Assembly (NCBI GenBank): GCA_946533395.1
Contig: CAMNBU010000033.1
Location: forward strand, 1 to 25,204
Source of the DNA: UBA4292 sp002395865
GTDB lineage: Bacteria; Bacillota; Clostridia; Lachnospirales; Lachnospiraceae
DNA: 25,204 bases
Direction: 5' to 3'
Within the stretch, counting starts at the first letter, position 1. Every line of letters starts with the position of its first letter. Below are positions 1-8,033 of this stretch, piece by piece. Under the pieces are notes generated by a model that saw only the letters and a program-made list of their open reading frames with translations, made no database searches and had not been told where the DNA came from. The position numbers and the translations under genes were made by a program.

Positions 1-42
1 ACCGGCAGCCCCTTTCGCATATAATACGCAGCTTAACGACAC

Positions 43-546
43 TTATTTCAGATCATCCGTCAGCTTCTTTACCCCCGCGCCTGTACCGATGAGCGCCGTA
101 ACGCCGAGGACCGCAGCACTGACCGCTATCGTGGCGAAGCTTGCGAGACTCGTGAGGAGCACCTTGTTCTCACTGTCCTTCCTGTCCATCATGTCCGCGA
201 TATCCTTCATCTGCTCTATGATGTACTTCTTCTCCTTGAAGGTCAGTTTGTCATTGTCCAGCTCCTTCTGAAGCGAGTCTATGATGGTGGTGCAGTTCTT
301 GCAGAAGCTCTCCATGCTCTTGTCATTGGACGCGATGGTCTTGTCCAGAGAGTCCTTGTAGTCAAGGAGCATCTCCCTCGAGGCATTCGAAAACTCAGGA
401 AACTGCTCCATGGCCTTCTGCGCGACCTCGGGGCTCATCCTGTCCATCATACCCGCCAGATCTACGATCTGGTTCTTCGTCATCTGCGTAAAATTATCTA
501 TTCCAAGCTTCTTAAGTACCTTCTTCTCCGAAAGCTCTCTTGACAT
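43..546 (-). CDS. Small protein with C-terminal membrane segment, unknown function
   Basis: I do not recognise the family. From the ATG at 546 the product is 167 residues: a charged, helix-rich body (about residues 1-130, many E/K/D, probably coiled coil in places) followed by a hydrophobic alanine/valine/glycine-rich stretch of about 25 residues near the C-terminus and a short charged tail. It would therefore be a tail-anchored or membrane-associated protein with its body in the cytoplasm (inference). The frame could open at a GTG at 558, but that GTG overlaps the stop of the upstream gene and the GGAGG at 552-556 lies 5 nt before the ATG, so the ATG is preferred. It is the last visible gene of the operon and follows the cysteine-synthase gene by 11 nt. 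No terminator is seen in the 42 bases left in the window. Confidence 0.75.
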   Translation of the reverse strand: MSRELSEKKVLKKLGIDNFTQMTKNQIVDLAGMMDRMSPEVAQKAMEQFPEFSNASREMLLDYKDSLDKTIASNDKSMESFCKNCTTIIDSLQKELDNDKLTFKEKKYIIEQMKDIADMMDRKDSENKVLLTSLASFATIAVSAAVLGVTALIGTGAGVKKLTDDLK

Positions 547-551
547 CACTT

Positions 552-556
552 CCTCC
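552..556 (-). promoter_or_regulatory. Shine-Dalgarno GGAGG deciding the ATG at 546
   Basis: The minus strand reads GGAGG, then a 5-nt spacer, then ATG at 546. The alternative GTG at 558 lies upstream of this site and would put the ribosome binding site inside the gene. Confidence 0.7.
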
Positions 557-557
557 A

Positions 558-1484
558 CTAATCGTAAAGCACAGTTGAAAAATACCTCTCACCCGTATCG
601 GGGAGCACCGTGACCACCGTATGGCCCGCGCCCAGCTCCCTGGCCATCTTAAGCGCCACAAATACGTTCGTACCGCTCGAGATACCGCACAGTATTCCTT
701 CCTCCCTCGCGAGCCTTCTCGTGGTCTCGAGGGCCTCCTCGTCGGTCACTATCTGAATATCGTTTATTATCTGCCTGTCGAGAATGGGCGGGATGAGACC
801 GTCACCTATACCCATCTGGACGTGTGAGCCTATACCGCCGCCCGAGAGTATCGCCGCGTTCTCCGGCTCAGCCGCCACTATCCTGATGTGTGGATTTGCA
901 GACTTTAACACCCTGCCTATACCGGTAATGGTTCCGCCAGTGCCTATGCCCGAGCAGAAGCCGTCGATTCTGCCGTGGAAGTCCTCAAGTATCTCAAGTC
1001 CGGTATTTCGCATGTGCGCCTCAATGTTCTGCGGGTTCTCGAACTGGTTCGGCACATACACCCTCGGGTCTGCCTTAGCCATATCCTGCGCCATCCTGAT
1101 GCATTTGTCGATGCACTCTCCTATGTCGCCCTTGTCATGAACGAGCTTGAGCTTAGCGCCGTATGCCTCTATGAGGAGCCTTCTCTCGCGGCTCACCGAA
1201 TCGGGCATGATGATAACGACCTCGTAGCCCTTCACCGCGCCGACCAGGGACAGTCCTATGCCCTGGTTTCCGCTTGTGGGCTCCACTATGATCGAGTCGG
1301 GCTTTAAAAGGCCCTGCTCCTGGGCCGCCTCTATCATCCTGAGGGCAGTTCTGGTCTTTATCGAGCCGCCGATATTGACACCCTCGTATTTTACGAGGAC
1401 CTGAGCATCGTCAGGCCCCGTCAGTCTGTTAAGCTTTATGAGCGGTGTCTTGCCCACCGCCGACAATATATTTTCGTGAAGCAT
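558..1484 (-). CDS. cysK: Cysteine synthase-like PLP-dependent enzyme (CysK family)
   Basis: A fold-type II PLP enzyme of 308 residues, the usual length for O-acetylserine sulfhydrylase, which makes cysteine from O-acetylserine and sulfide in the cytoplasm. Visible features are the Schiff-base lysine K43 in NIGGSIKTRTA, the substrate loop TSGNQG (70-75), the phosphate-binding GTGGTITG (181-188), the NQFENPQN stretch (146-153), GISSGTN (267-273) and PDTGERYFST near the C-terminus. Three family motifs are altered: the usual NPGGSVKDR is NIGGSIKTR, TSGNTG is TSGNQG, and the KIQGIGAGFIP-like region reads HVQMGIGDGLIP (221-232). The symbol and exact substrate are therefore provisional, and another beta-replacement enzyme is possible. 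The start ATG overlaps the stop of the PAP2 gene as TAATG, which suggests translational coupling. No strong Shine-Dalgarno is seen. Confidence 0.88.
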   Translation of the reverse strand: MLHENILSAVGKTPLIKLNRLTGPDDAQVLVKYEGVNIGGSIKTRTALRMIEAAQEQGLLKPDSIIVEPTSGNQGIGLSLVGAVKGYEVVIIMPDSVSRERRLLIEAYGAKLKLVHDKGDIGECIDKCIRMAQDMAKADPRVYVPNQFENPQNIEAHMRNTGLEILEDFHGRIDGFCSGIGTGGTITGIGRVLKSANPHIRIVAAEPENAAILSGGGIGSHVQMGIGDGLIPPILDRQIINDIQIVTDEEALETTRRLAREEGILCGISSGTNVFVALKMARELGAGHTVVTVLPDTGERYFSTVLYD

Positions 1485-2449
1485 TATATTTTACCCGAAA
1501 CTTTTTGATCACTTTCTTCGCTGGTCTGCTTTTTCCCTCCGATGCGGTCGAAGTATTTAAAACACATCGGATATACTCCCAGCACAACAAACGACGCTAT
1601 AAAGTATCTGAGCGCACGGAAAAAGAATGAGACTGCCTGCGCATCATCCGGCGTCATAAGACCGAACAGCAGCTTGAGCGCGGTACTGATCAGATAATAC
1701 GACACTCCTCCGCCGATCATCCTGATCACACACTGAAGAGGGCTTCTGGTGCTGTCGAAATTTACGTACTTCTCCTCGAAGAACACGGAGACGAATATAC
1801 CGCCCATGAGTCCGAGCGCGGTGAAGTAATCGTCGGTCCTGCAGAAGAATATACCCACACAGGAGACTGCAAATACGATCGGATAGAGGATCTTCTTATC
1901 CACCTTAGAGAGCATGAACTCGCTTATAAAGATGAAGCCCGCACCCATTGCCCAGCCGACCAAAACATCCGTCGGATAGTGTACTCCGAGCACCACGCGC
2001 GACAGGCCTACCAGGAATGTGAGAACAGCCGCTGTTATGAAGAATACCCGCTTTCGGAAGAGATGCGCCAGACTTCCGAAGACAAGAAGCGAATTCGTGG
2101 AGTGTCCGCTCGGGAACGAAAAGCCCTGCGCGGAGATATCGTATATATCGTACCCCGCCTCCACAGGCTTTAAGCACTTGATGCCCGGGTTGTCCATGTA
2201 AGGTCGGCGCCTTACAAAGATATTCTTAACTATCGGGTTCCATACCACACCGATGGCTATGGCCAGCGCCATTCTCTTGGCAATGTTCTTATCGTAGCAC
2301 CAGTACATAAAGCCGAGTATCGCCACTATAAATACCGACTCTCCGAACAGTGTGAAGAAGCCGAGTATATTTCCACCGGCACTGCCGAGTATGCCCTGAA
2401 GCCATTCCTCCAGGCGCACTTCCCAGTCAAAATAAAAAGTGTTCCCCAA
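1484..2449 (-). CDS. PAP2-family membrane phosphatase
   Basis: A 321-residue integral membrane protein with the complete PAP2 (type 2 phosphatidic acid phosphatase) signature: K-x6-RP in KNIFVRRRP, PSGH in FPSGHSTNS, and SR-x5-H-x3-D in SRVVLGVHYPTD. These carry the phosphohistidine-based active site on the outer membrane face in this superfamily. Substrates are usually lipid phosphates or undecaprenyl pyrophosphate; which applies here cannot be told from sequence. Several hydrophobic helices surround the motifs, and the C-terminal 20 or so residues are charged and cytoplasmic-looking. The start is a TTG at 2449 with GGAGA about 5 nt upstream. The gene lies 17 nt after the TSCPD gene and its stop overlaps the next start. 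Confidence 0.9.
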   Translation of the reverse strand: MGNTFYFDWEVRLEEWLQGILGSAGGNILGFFTLFGESVFIVAILGFMYWCYDKNIAKRMALAIAIGVVWNPIVKNIFVRRRPYMDNPGIKCLKPVEAGYDIYDISAQGFSFPSGHSTNSLLVFGSLAHLFRKRVFFITAAVLTFLVGLSRVVLGVHYPTDVLVGWAMGAGFIFISEFMLSKVDKKILYPIVFAVSCVGIFFCRTDDYFTALGLMGGIFVSVFFEEKYVNFDSTRSPLQCVIRMIGGGVSYYLISTALKLLFGLMTPDDAQAVSFFFRALRYFIASFVVLGVYPMCFKYFDRIGGKKQTSEESDQKVSGKI

Positions 2450-2466
2450 AATGTCTCCGATCCGGC

Positions 2467-2733
2467 TCAGCTGTTTTCTGAAAGAGCCTGCGTAAGCGCC
2501 TTAGAAAGCTGATCCGCGCAGGACGTTCCCCTGCCGTTACAGTCATTGCCCGCGAGTATCCTCGCGGCCTCGGCCGCATCCCTGCCCTCGAGAAGTCTGC
2601 CGATGGCCTTCAGATTGCCGTTGCAGCCCCCCTCGAATCTAAGTCCGTGTATCCTTCCCTCTTCATCGAGCTCGTACTCGATCTTTCTCGAGCACACGCC
2701 CCTCGGGGTAAATGTAAATGACCTATTGCTCAT
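2467..2733 (-). CDS. TSCPD domain-containing protein (TIGR03905-like)
   Basis: A small protein of 88 residues (ATG at 2733) or 89 (GTG at 2736). It matches the short TSCPD family known from Clostridia: PRGVCSRKI near the N-terminus, FEGGCNGN in the middle and the eponymous C-rich signature RGTSCADQLSKAL near the end. The conserved cysteines suggest metal or redox chemistry, and the same domain occurs at the C-terminus of some ribonucleotide reductases, but the role of the stand-alone protein is not established. Its start overlaps the 3' end of the GGDEF/EAL gene by 11 bp (ATG) or 14 bp (GTG). The purine-rich GGGAG upstream is 7 nt from the GTG and 10 nt from the ATG, so the start is ambiguous by one codon. 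Confidence 0.85.
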   Translation of the reverse strand: MSNRSFTFTPRGVCSRKIEYELDEEGRIHGLRFEGGCNGNLKAIGRLLEGRDAAEAARILAGNDCNGRGTSCADQLSKALTQALSENS

Positions 2734-5700
2734 CACTCTTGCTCTCCCTCTCCTTCTTCCACTCCAGGAACTTTTCGTAGGCCAGCGGCTTTGAATAATA
2801 GTATCCCTGGAAGCTCTTTACCTTGTAGCGCTGAAGTATGTCGCGCATGCCGGGAGTCTCGATACCCTCCACGCACACGCCGGCCTCAAACAGCGACGCG
2901 GCATTTATGAAATGCTCTATGAGATGCCTCTCGGTATCATCCTCCTCAATGCGGCTCACGAAGCTTCTGTCGATCTTTATCGTATCAAAAGGCAGGTTCT
3001 TCATGAGACCCACGGATGAGAAGCCGGTTCCGAAATCGTCGAGAGCGAACTTCACTCCGTGCGATCTCAGTCTTATGATGACGTTCTTCAGAAGGTTCAG
3101 ATCCAGCAGGCGGCACCTCTCGGTCACCTCCAGACACAGATTCTGCGCGGGAAAATCCACTTCCTTCAGTATCTCAAGCACTATATCCGTAAAATCCGGT
3201 CTCTCCATCTGTGTATATGAAAGGTTCACACTGATAACGAAATCCGGATTGGTCACGAGTAAAGGCTTAGCGTCGGTTATTGACTTCTTTATGATCCATT
3301 TGCCCAGCTCGGGATACAGCGAATCCCTCTCGAGAAGCGAGATGAACTGATCGGGCATGATCATGCCGTACTCCGCATTCTGCCACCTGATGAGGGCCTC
3401 CGCTCCCGTGAGCTTCTCGGTCCTGGCATCGACTACGGGCTGATAGAACATGAAGAAGCCTGTATAGTCGTCTATGATGGAGGATCTTATGACGTGGAAC
3501 TTCTCGATCCTCTGGCGGCTCTCGTCGGTGAGCTTCTCATGGAAGTGCACCATATCGCCCTGCCTCTTGTTCTTCGACTCGTCATACGCGAAGTTCAGGC
3601 AGGTGTAGACAGTCTGCACGTCCACCGTAAATGTGTCGAGCGTCAGGTTCGCCGCATTGAGATCGAGTATTATCGTCTTACCCTCTATATTGAAGCCGTC
3701 GCGGAAATGCCTTCTTATGTCGGAATATCTCCTGCTTATCTCCTTGGCGGAATAATCCCTGGATATGACCATGAATTTCGTGCCGTCAACCCTGTATACG
3801 CTTCCGCCTCCCCCCACATGGTCGAGAAGATATCTTCCGAACCTCTGAAGCACGGAATTGCCAAACATGTAGCCGTAGATCTCGTTGATCTCCACGAAGC
3901 GCGAAATGCCTATGATGCTGATATTTGCGCTGACGCCGTCCACAATAAGCGTATTGAGGTCCTCAAAGAAGCCGTATTCATTTTTAAGACCCGTGAGCGT
4001 ATCATTTCTCGTCTTTATCTGGTGGCTCTTAATGGTTCCCGAGAAATATTCGGGCTCTCCGTTCGCGTCTATGAGCACGATGCCCTTGCAGGTGCATGTC
4101 TCATAGACGCCATCCGGCCGCCTCGCCCTGTACTGCATATCGTGTTCGCTTGACGTTCCTGAGAGTATATTCTTGATACCCTCATGATATGCCGCTCTGT
4201 CATCCGGATGGATATGCTCTTCCCAGATATCTCCGGCTCCGTACATGTATTTCGACGGAAGGCCGTAGACCTCCACCGCGCGCTGCGACCATCTGGAGTA
4301 GTCGTATTTCACATCGCACAGATATACATATGCCCCATCCGACACAGCCTCTAAGGCTGTGAACAGCTTGTCCAGCTTATTCTTTCTGTCCTCGGGTATC
4401 TCACCGGAGGACCGATCGAGCCGCGCGTAGCTGTCCTGTCTTATCTTCTTCTCTCTCAGATAAGCCTTATCCTCATACATCCTCGCGTCGGCGCGCTTGA
4501 ATACATCGTCATATGTTTTGTCGTCTGACGGATCGTATGTCGCGAGTCCTGACGCAAGGACCGGTCCGTTGTTCGAGAACAGATTATTGGCAGACCGCTG
4601 CCTGAGCCTTGCGAGATGCTCCACCCTGTTCCTGTAATCACTCCCGCTCAGTATGACGACGAACTCGTCGCCGCCGAACCTGTACACTGGACTGTGCACG
4701 AATATGCTGCACACCATCCTGCTGGCCATCCTGATATAATCATCGCCCGCCTTGTGTCCCTGTGTATCATTGACCTGCTTCAGGTTGTTTATATCGCATA
4801 CCACCACGGCGAACGGCTCGCATTTACCCTCATCGACAGCGCTCTGTATAGCTTCGGCCGTCTCCTCGTATGCAGTCTTGTTCTTTGTACCGGTCAGCTC
4901 GTCGCGTCTGGCCTTTTCATTGGCCATGGAAAGAGCGTTCAGGTAATCCTTCTCGCGGCGGACCGCCTCATCGCGGTTCTCCACACATATGATAAGATGC
5001 ACGCGGTCGCTTGCCCACATGATGCTCGCGCGTACATAGCTGATCCTTCCGCCGTTCGTCAGCCTGTAATCGATATTTATCTTTTTTCTGTCCTCAAGAC
5101 TCGAAAAAAGGTAATCCTTATCGAAATACGCGGCTACCCTGTCGCGATCCTCACTGTATACAACGCTCTTCACGTTGGTCTTCACCGCGTTGAAGAATTC
5201 CTGTCCGTTCTCCTCCACGTCCAGATTCTCATAGCGGCTGTTGGTCGCGAACCTGTAATACCTTCCGCTTATTGTATTGACATAGTAGAGCATGTCGTAG
5301 TGGGTCGCCAGACTGGTCGCTATCTGATTGAATATCTCGGCATTCTTTGCGGTTTCCTCGTTCTGAAGGCTGTTTCTGTACTCCTCGTCGATATTCGTGA
5401 CTCCGAGGATATAGTACTCGTCTCCCTCGCCCACTCCCCTTATCAGGTTCAGTTGGTGCCATACGGGTACACCGTCTATCATGATGCGGTACTTGAAGCT
5501 CTCCATGATGCCCTTTTGAGCCCAAAGCCGCAGATTGTCCTTGCTCATTCGCTCGGTGAAATAATGGATATCGTCCTCGAAGATTATCTTCTTCGCGTCC
5601 ACCACGACATCCTTGAAGAAATCCTTGCCGCCCCCGTCGGTATGGATGACATGCCTGATCCTGTCCGTCGAGTACACATGGTACTCGTGCGTAACGGCAT

Positions 5701-5776
5701 TTATATAGTATACGTTTGAATACTCCGTAAGCAGGGCTTCGGCGATCTTTTGAAATACGCTGTTATTATCCTGCAT
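2723..5776 (-). CDS. Multidomain PAS-like/GGDEF/PAS/GGDEF/EAL c-di-GMP enzyme
   Basis: A 1017-residue cytoplasmic signalling protein with no membrane segment. In order: two related N-terminal sensor-like domains (about 7-135 and 148-275; compare YYINAVTHEYHVYSTD with YYVNTISGRYYRFATN), a GGDEF domain with intact FGGDEF (367-372), a PAS_3-type domain (about 472-585), a second, degenerate GGDEF whose signature reads VDGTKF (663-668), and an EAL domain (about 770-1005). The EAL domain keeps EALIRW (793-798), N851, the LEVTE motif (882-886), DDFG (913-916), K934, E970 and Q990. It can plausibly both make and degrade cyclic di-GMP, with the phosphodiesterase better supported. The RxxD inhibitory site is not seen before the first GGDEF. 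The start is the ATG at 5776, preceded by GGAGGGG; a longer frame opening at TTG 5836 would begin inside the promoter -10 box. Confidence 0.93.
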   Translation of the reverse strand: MQDNNSVFQKIAEALLTEYSNVYYINAVTHEYHVYSTDRIRHVIHTDGGGKDFFKDVVVDAKKIIFEDDIHYFTERMSKDNLRLWAQKGIMESFKYRIMIDGVPVWHQLNLIRGVGEGDEYYILGVTNIDEEYRNSLQNEETAKNAEIFNQIATSLATHYDMLYYVNTISGRYYRFATNSRYENLDVEENGQEFFNAVKTNVKSVVYSEDRDRVAAYFDKDYLFSSLEDRKKINIDYRLTNGGRISYVRASIMWASDRVHLIICVENRDEAVRREKDYLNALSMANEKARRDELTGTKNKTAYEETAEAIQSAVDEGKCEPFAVVVCDINNLKQVNDTQGHKAGDDYIRMASRMVCSIFVHSPVYRFGGDEFVVILSGSDYRNRVEHLARLRQRSANNLFSNNGPVLASGLATYDPSDDKTYDDVFKRADARMYEDKAYLREKKIRQDSYARLDRSSGEIPEDRKNKLDKLFTALEAVSDGAYVYLCDVKYDYSRWSQRAVEVYGLPSKYMYGAGDIWEEHIHPDDRAAYHEGIKNILSGTSSEHDMQYRARRPDGVYETCTCKGIVLIDANGEPEYFSGTIKSHQIKTRNDTLTGLKNEYGFFEDLNTLIVDGVSANISIIGISRFVEINEIYGYMFGNSVLQRFGRYLLDHVGGGGSVYRVDGTKFMVISRDYSAKEISRRYSDIRRHFRDGFNIEGKTIILDLNAANLTLDTFTVDVQTVYTCLNFAYDESKNKRQGDMVHFHEKLTDESRQRIEKFHVIRSSIIDDYTGFFMFYQPVVDARTEKLTGAEALIRWQNAEYGMIMPDQFISLLERDSLYPELGKWIIKKSITDAKPLLVTNPDFVISVNLSYTQMERPDFTDIVLEILKEVDFPAQNLCLEVTERCRLLDLNLLKNVIIRLRSHGVKFALDDFGTGFSSVGLMKNLPFDTIKIDRSFVSRIEEDDTERHLIEHFINAASLFEAGVCVEGIETPGMRDILQRYKVKSFQGYYYSKPLAYEKFLEWKKERESKSDEQ

Positions 5777-5781
5777 ATGAA

Positions 5782-5788
5782 CCCCTCC
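5782..5788 (-). promoter_or_regulatory. Shine-Dalgarno GGAGGGG deciding the ATG at 5776
   Basis: The minus strand reads GGAGGGG, a 5-nt spacer and ATG at 5776. This supports the inner start over the TTG at 5836. Confidence 0.8.
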
Positions 5789-5835
5789 GATAATCGCTGA
5801 AAAGGGCGCACTACGCCCCACGACATATATATTCA

Positions 5836-5864
5836 ATATTAAAGCAAAGAGCAGTCGATGTCAA
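5836..5864 (-). promoter_or_regulatory. Sigma-A-type promoter of the GGDEF/EAL operon
   Basis: On the minus strand, a perfect -35 TTGACA (5859-5864), a 17-nt spacer and -10 TAATAT (5836-5841). Transcription would start near 5829, giving a leader of about 50 nt before the ATG at 5776. It lies just downstream of the terminator of the preceding operon, so the five genes down to 43 form an independent unit. Confidence 0.85.
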
Positions 5865-5932
5865 GGGAATGATGAAATTTGCAGACGTAAGTTCGGCGCA
5901 GGACCACAGTATCTGTATGCGATGCGGGGCAC

Positions 5933-5958
5933 AAAAAAGCCCGGGAGCTTTCCCGGGC
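5933..5958 (-). terminator. Intrinsic terminator after the SUV3-like helicase gene
   Basis: On the minus strand, an 8-bp perfect GC-rich stem (GCCCGGGA pairing with TCCCGGGC, arms 5951-5958 and 5939-5946) with an AAGC tetraloop is followed by six T residues (5933-5938). It begins only 6 nt past the helicase stop codon. Confidence 0.93.
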
Positions 5959-5964
5959 CGATGA

Positions 5965-8013
5965 TCATGTCTTGTTTCTGTGTCCTCTTCTTCCGGAGGA
6001 GCTCCTGCCGGCATACGGCTGCCTTCCGGACGAATGTCCCTTGGCCGGGGCGGGTATCCTGCTCTGTTCCCCCCTCCACGTGGACATATGCTTTCCGCCT
6101 ATGCCGCGAAGAGGCGCTGGCAGAGCGTGGCAGGTCTCGCAGAGATTGTACGGGTGGTTCCAGGCCAGAGCCTTGCCGCACCTTCTGCACACCTTGCCGT
6201 ACTTCTTAAGGTTGTCCACGAGTATGTCGCAGATCTCCTTGGCGACCTCGGACTTCGTTTCCGCCAGAAGCTCCTGCTCAAATGGCAGATTGAATCTGGT
6301 GCAGAACTGGTAGTAGAGGTCAAGTATCTTGTAATATGACTCGTACTCGTCGAGATTTCTCGGGTCTCTGGCCGGAAACCACAGCGAATCCTCCCCCTTT
6401 GTGAAGTAGCAGGTACAGTATGTCAGCCACTGCCCCGTAACCTCGGGAGTCTCCGCAAAAGGTATGGTGATGCACTGGTAATAGTCCTCATTGGACAGCT
6501 CGGGAAGCCTCTCGCGAAGCTTTCTGTACAGATTTACCTCGCGGGTAACGTCGCTCCTGACATATATTCCGCTTACAGGAAGCGCGTTCCACGTCAGAAG
6601 TATATCGTCCAGCCTCTGGTCGATCTTTATTATATCGTCCGGCACTCCGAGATTGATGCACTCTATGGGCGGCGTCTTCTCGCGCAGGAGGCTCTCGATC
6701 CTCTCGGGCTCCTCAGCGGCTGCCACAAATCCCACATCGTACATGCCTTTTCTCCCGGCTCTTCCGCCGATCTGCTTGACCTCGGGTCCCTCGAGATCCC
6801 TGAAGTCCAGACCGTCGAACTTCTCGGCCTCCATAAGCACGATCCTGCGTATCGGAAGATTCATGCCCATGCCTATGGCGTCCGTAGCGACCACTATATC
6901 CGTCTCGCCGTTTATGAACATTCTGACCTGCTCCTTGCGGGACTGGTAGGGAAGAGCGCCGTAGATGACGCTGACCTTCACGCCCTGCTCCTGCAGGTAG
7001 CTGGCCAGAGCGAGCACCTTTCTCTTCGAAAAAACGATAAGCGCGTCGCCCTTTTTCAGGTCTCTCTCGACATCGAACTGTCCTCTCTCAAACTTGAGCT
7101 CGGTATCCCTCTCGTGCCTTACGACCTCATAGGTATCCCCGCACTCCTCTATCATGCGGATAATGATATCCTCCGCCTCGGGAGCCATGCAAAGATGCAC
7201 CTCGGGGCACATGATACCGAGTATCGCCCTTGTCCACGCGTAGCCCCTGTCGCGGTCCTTTATCATCTGGCACTCGTCCACGACAGCCACATCGAAGACC
7301 TCCTCGATGCGAAGCTTCTCCACGGTACAGCTCATCACCGTGGCGTCCTTTACTATATCCTCCTCCTCACCGGTCGTCATGGAGCACATGACATTATCCA
7401 TGAGGAAGCGCTCCTGCACCTCCAGCGCGAGAAGACGCAGCGGCGAAAGATATACGCCGTGTCTTGCCTCCTTGAGTCTCTGCAAGGACTGATAGGTCTT
7501 GCCCGTATTGGTCGCGCCGACATGGAGGATAAAATGCCTCTTCAGGGCTCTCGCTCCCGGATAGGCATCTATGGGATTCGCAGGCATTAAGGCTACGATC
7601 TCCTGCTTGGTCTTCTGCCCGACGAATTTTTCGCGGTATACATGTGACAGTGACTGCGTGATGAGCTCCCTGTCGATACCCTTATAAAAATGCAGCACAT
7701 CGGACACGGTGACCTTCGCGGTCTTGACCTCGTTAAAGCCTCTCAGCTCCTCCTGCGCAAATCTCGCGAGGAGGCGCCCCGTATCCAGATCCTCGAAATC
7801 GCTCTTTCTCGCGATCTGTCTGAAGATGATATTTCTCATATCATCCTGAAGCTGCGAAACATTTTTGCTGTTTAAATAGATCCACACACGGTTTCTGACA
7901 TCGTCAGCCGATACAGCCTTTTTCTTCTTGCGCTTGGGAAGGGAGATCTTTCCCTTGGCCACCGCTTCAAAAAGTCTGCTGTATACATCCGTTAGCAGCT
8001 GTTCATCATTCAT
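5965..8013 (-). CDS. SUV3-like superfamily 2 RNA helicase
   Basis: A 682-residue ATP-dependent helicase related to the mitochondrial SUV3 type, which unwinds RNA for turnover. The N-terminal 150 residues are a helical region with a basic KRKKKK patch (27-32). The helicase core shows Walker A GATNTGKT (166-173), the SUV3-like DECQ box (246-249), the strand-restoring TDAIGMGMNLPIRR segment (377-390) and motif VI QIGGRAGRKG (414-423). A C-terminal CxxC...CxxC pair (C609, C612, C625, C628) probably binds zinc, and the last 50 residues form an arginine/glycine/serine-rich tail likely to touch RNA. It follows the M29 aminopeptidase stop by 20 nt and is the last gene of its operon, ending at a strong terminator. 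The purine-rich stretch upstream of the ATG is a weak ribosome binding site. Confidence 0.9.
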   Translation of the reverse strand: MNDEQLLTDVYSRLFEAVAKGKISLPKRKKKKAVSADDVRNRVWIYLNSKNVSQLQDDMRNIIFRQIARKSDFEDLDTGRLLARFAQEELRGFNEVKTAKVTVSDVLHFYKGIDRELITQSLSHVYREKFVGQKTKQEIVALMPANPIDAYPGARALKRHFILHVGATNTGKTYQSLQRLKEARHGVYLSPLRLLALEVQERFLMDNVMCSMTTGEEEDIVKDATVMSCTVEKLRIEEVFDVAVVDECQMIKDRDRGYAWTRAILGIMCPEVHLCMAPEAEDIIIRMIEECGDTYEVVRHERDTELKFERGQFDVERDLKKGDALIVFSKRKVLALASYLQEQGVKVSVIYGALPYQSRKEQVRMFINGETDIVVATDAIGMGMNLPIRRIVLMEAEKFDGLDFRDLEGPEVKQIGGRAGRKGMYDVGFVAAAEEPERIESLLREKTPPIECINLGVPDDIIKIDQRLDDILLTWNALPVSGIYVRSDVTREVNLYRKLRERLPELSNEDYYQCITIPFAETPEVTGQWLTYCTCYFTKGEDSLWFPARDPRNLDEYESYYKILDLYYQFCTRFNLPFEQELLAETKSEVAKEICDILVDNLKKYGKVCRRCGKALAWNHPYNLCETCHALPAPLRGIGGKHMSTWRGEQSRIPAPAKGHSSGRQPYAGRSSSGRRGHRNKT

Positions 8014-8033
8014 GCTTTGTACTGACCTTTTCT

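Noticed and set aside
4616..5719. Long open frame on the plus strand (367 codons) opposite the GGDEF/EAL gene
   Set aside because: It lies wholly antisense to a gene with complete domain signatures, has no ribosome binding site I can support, and its translation matches no family.
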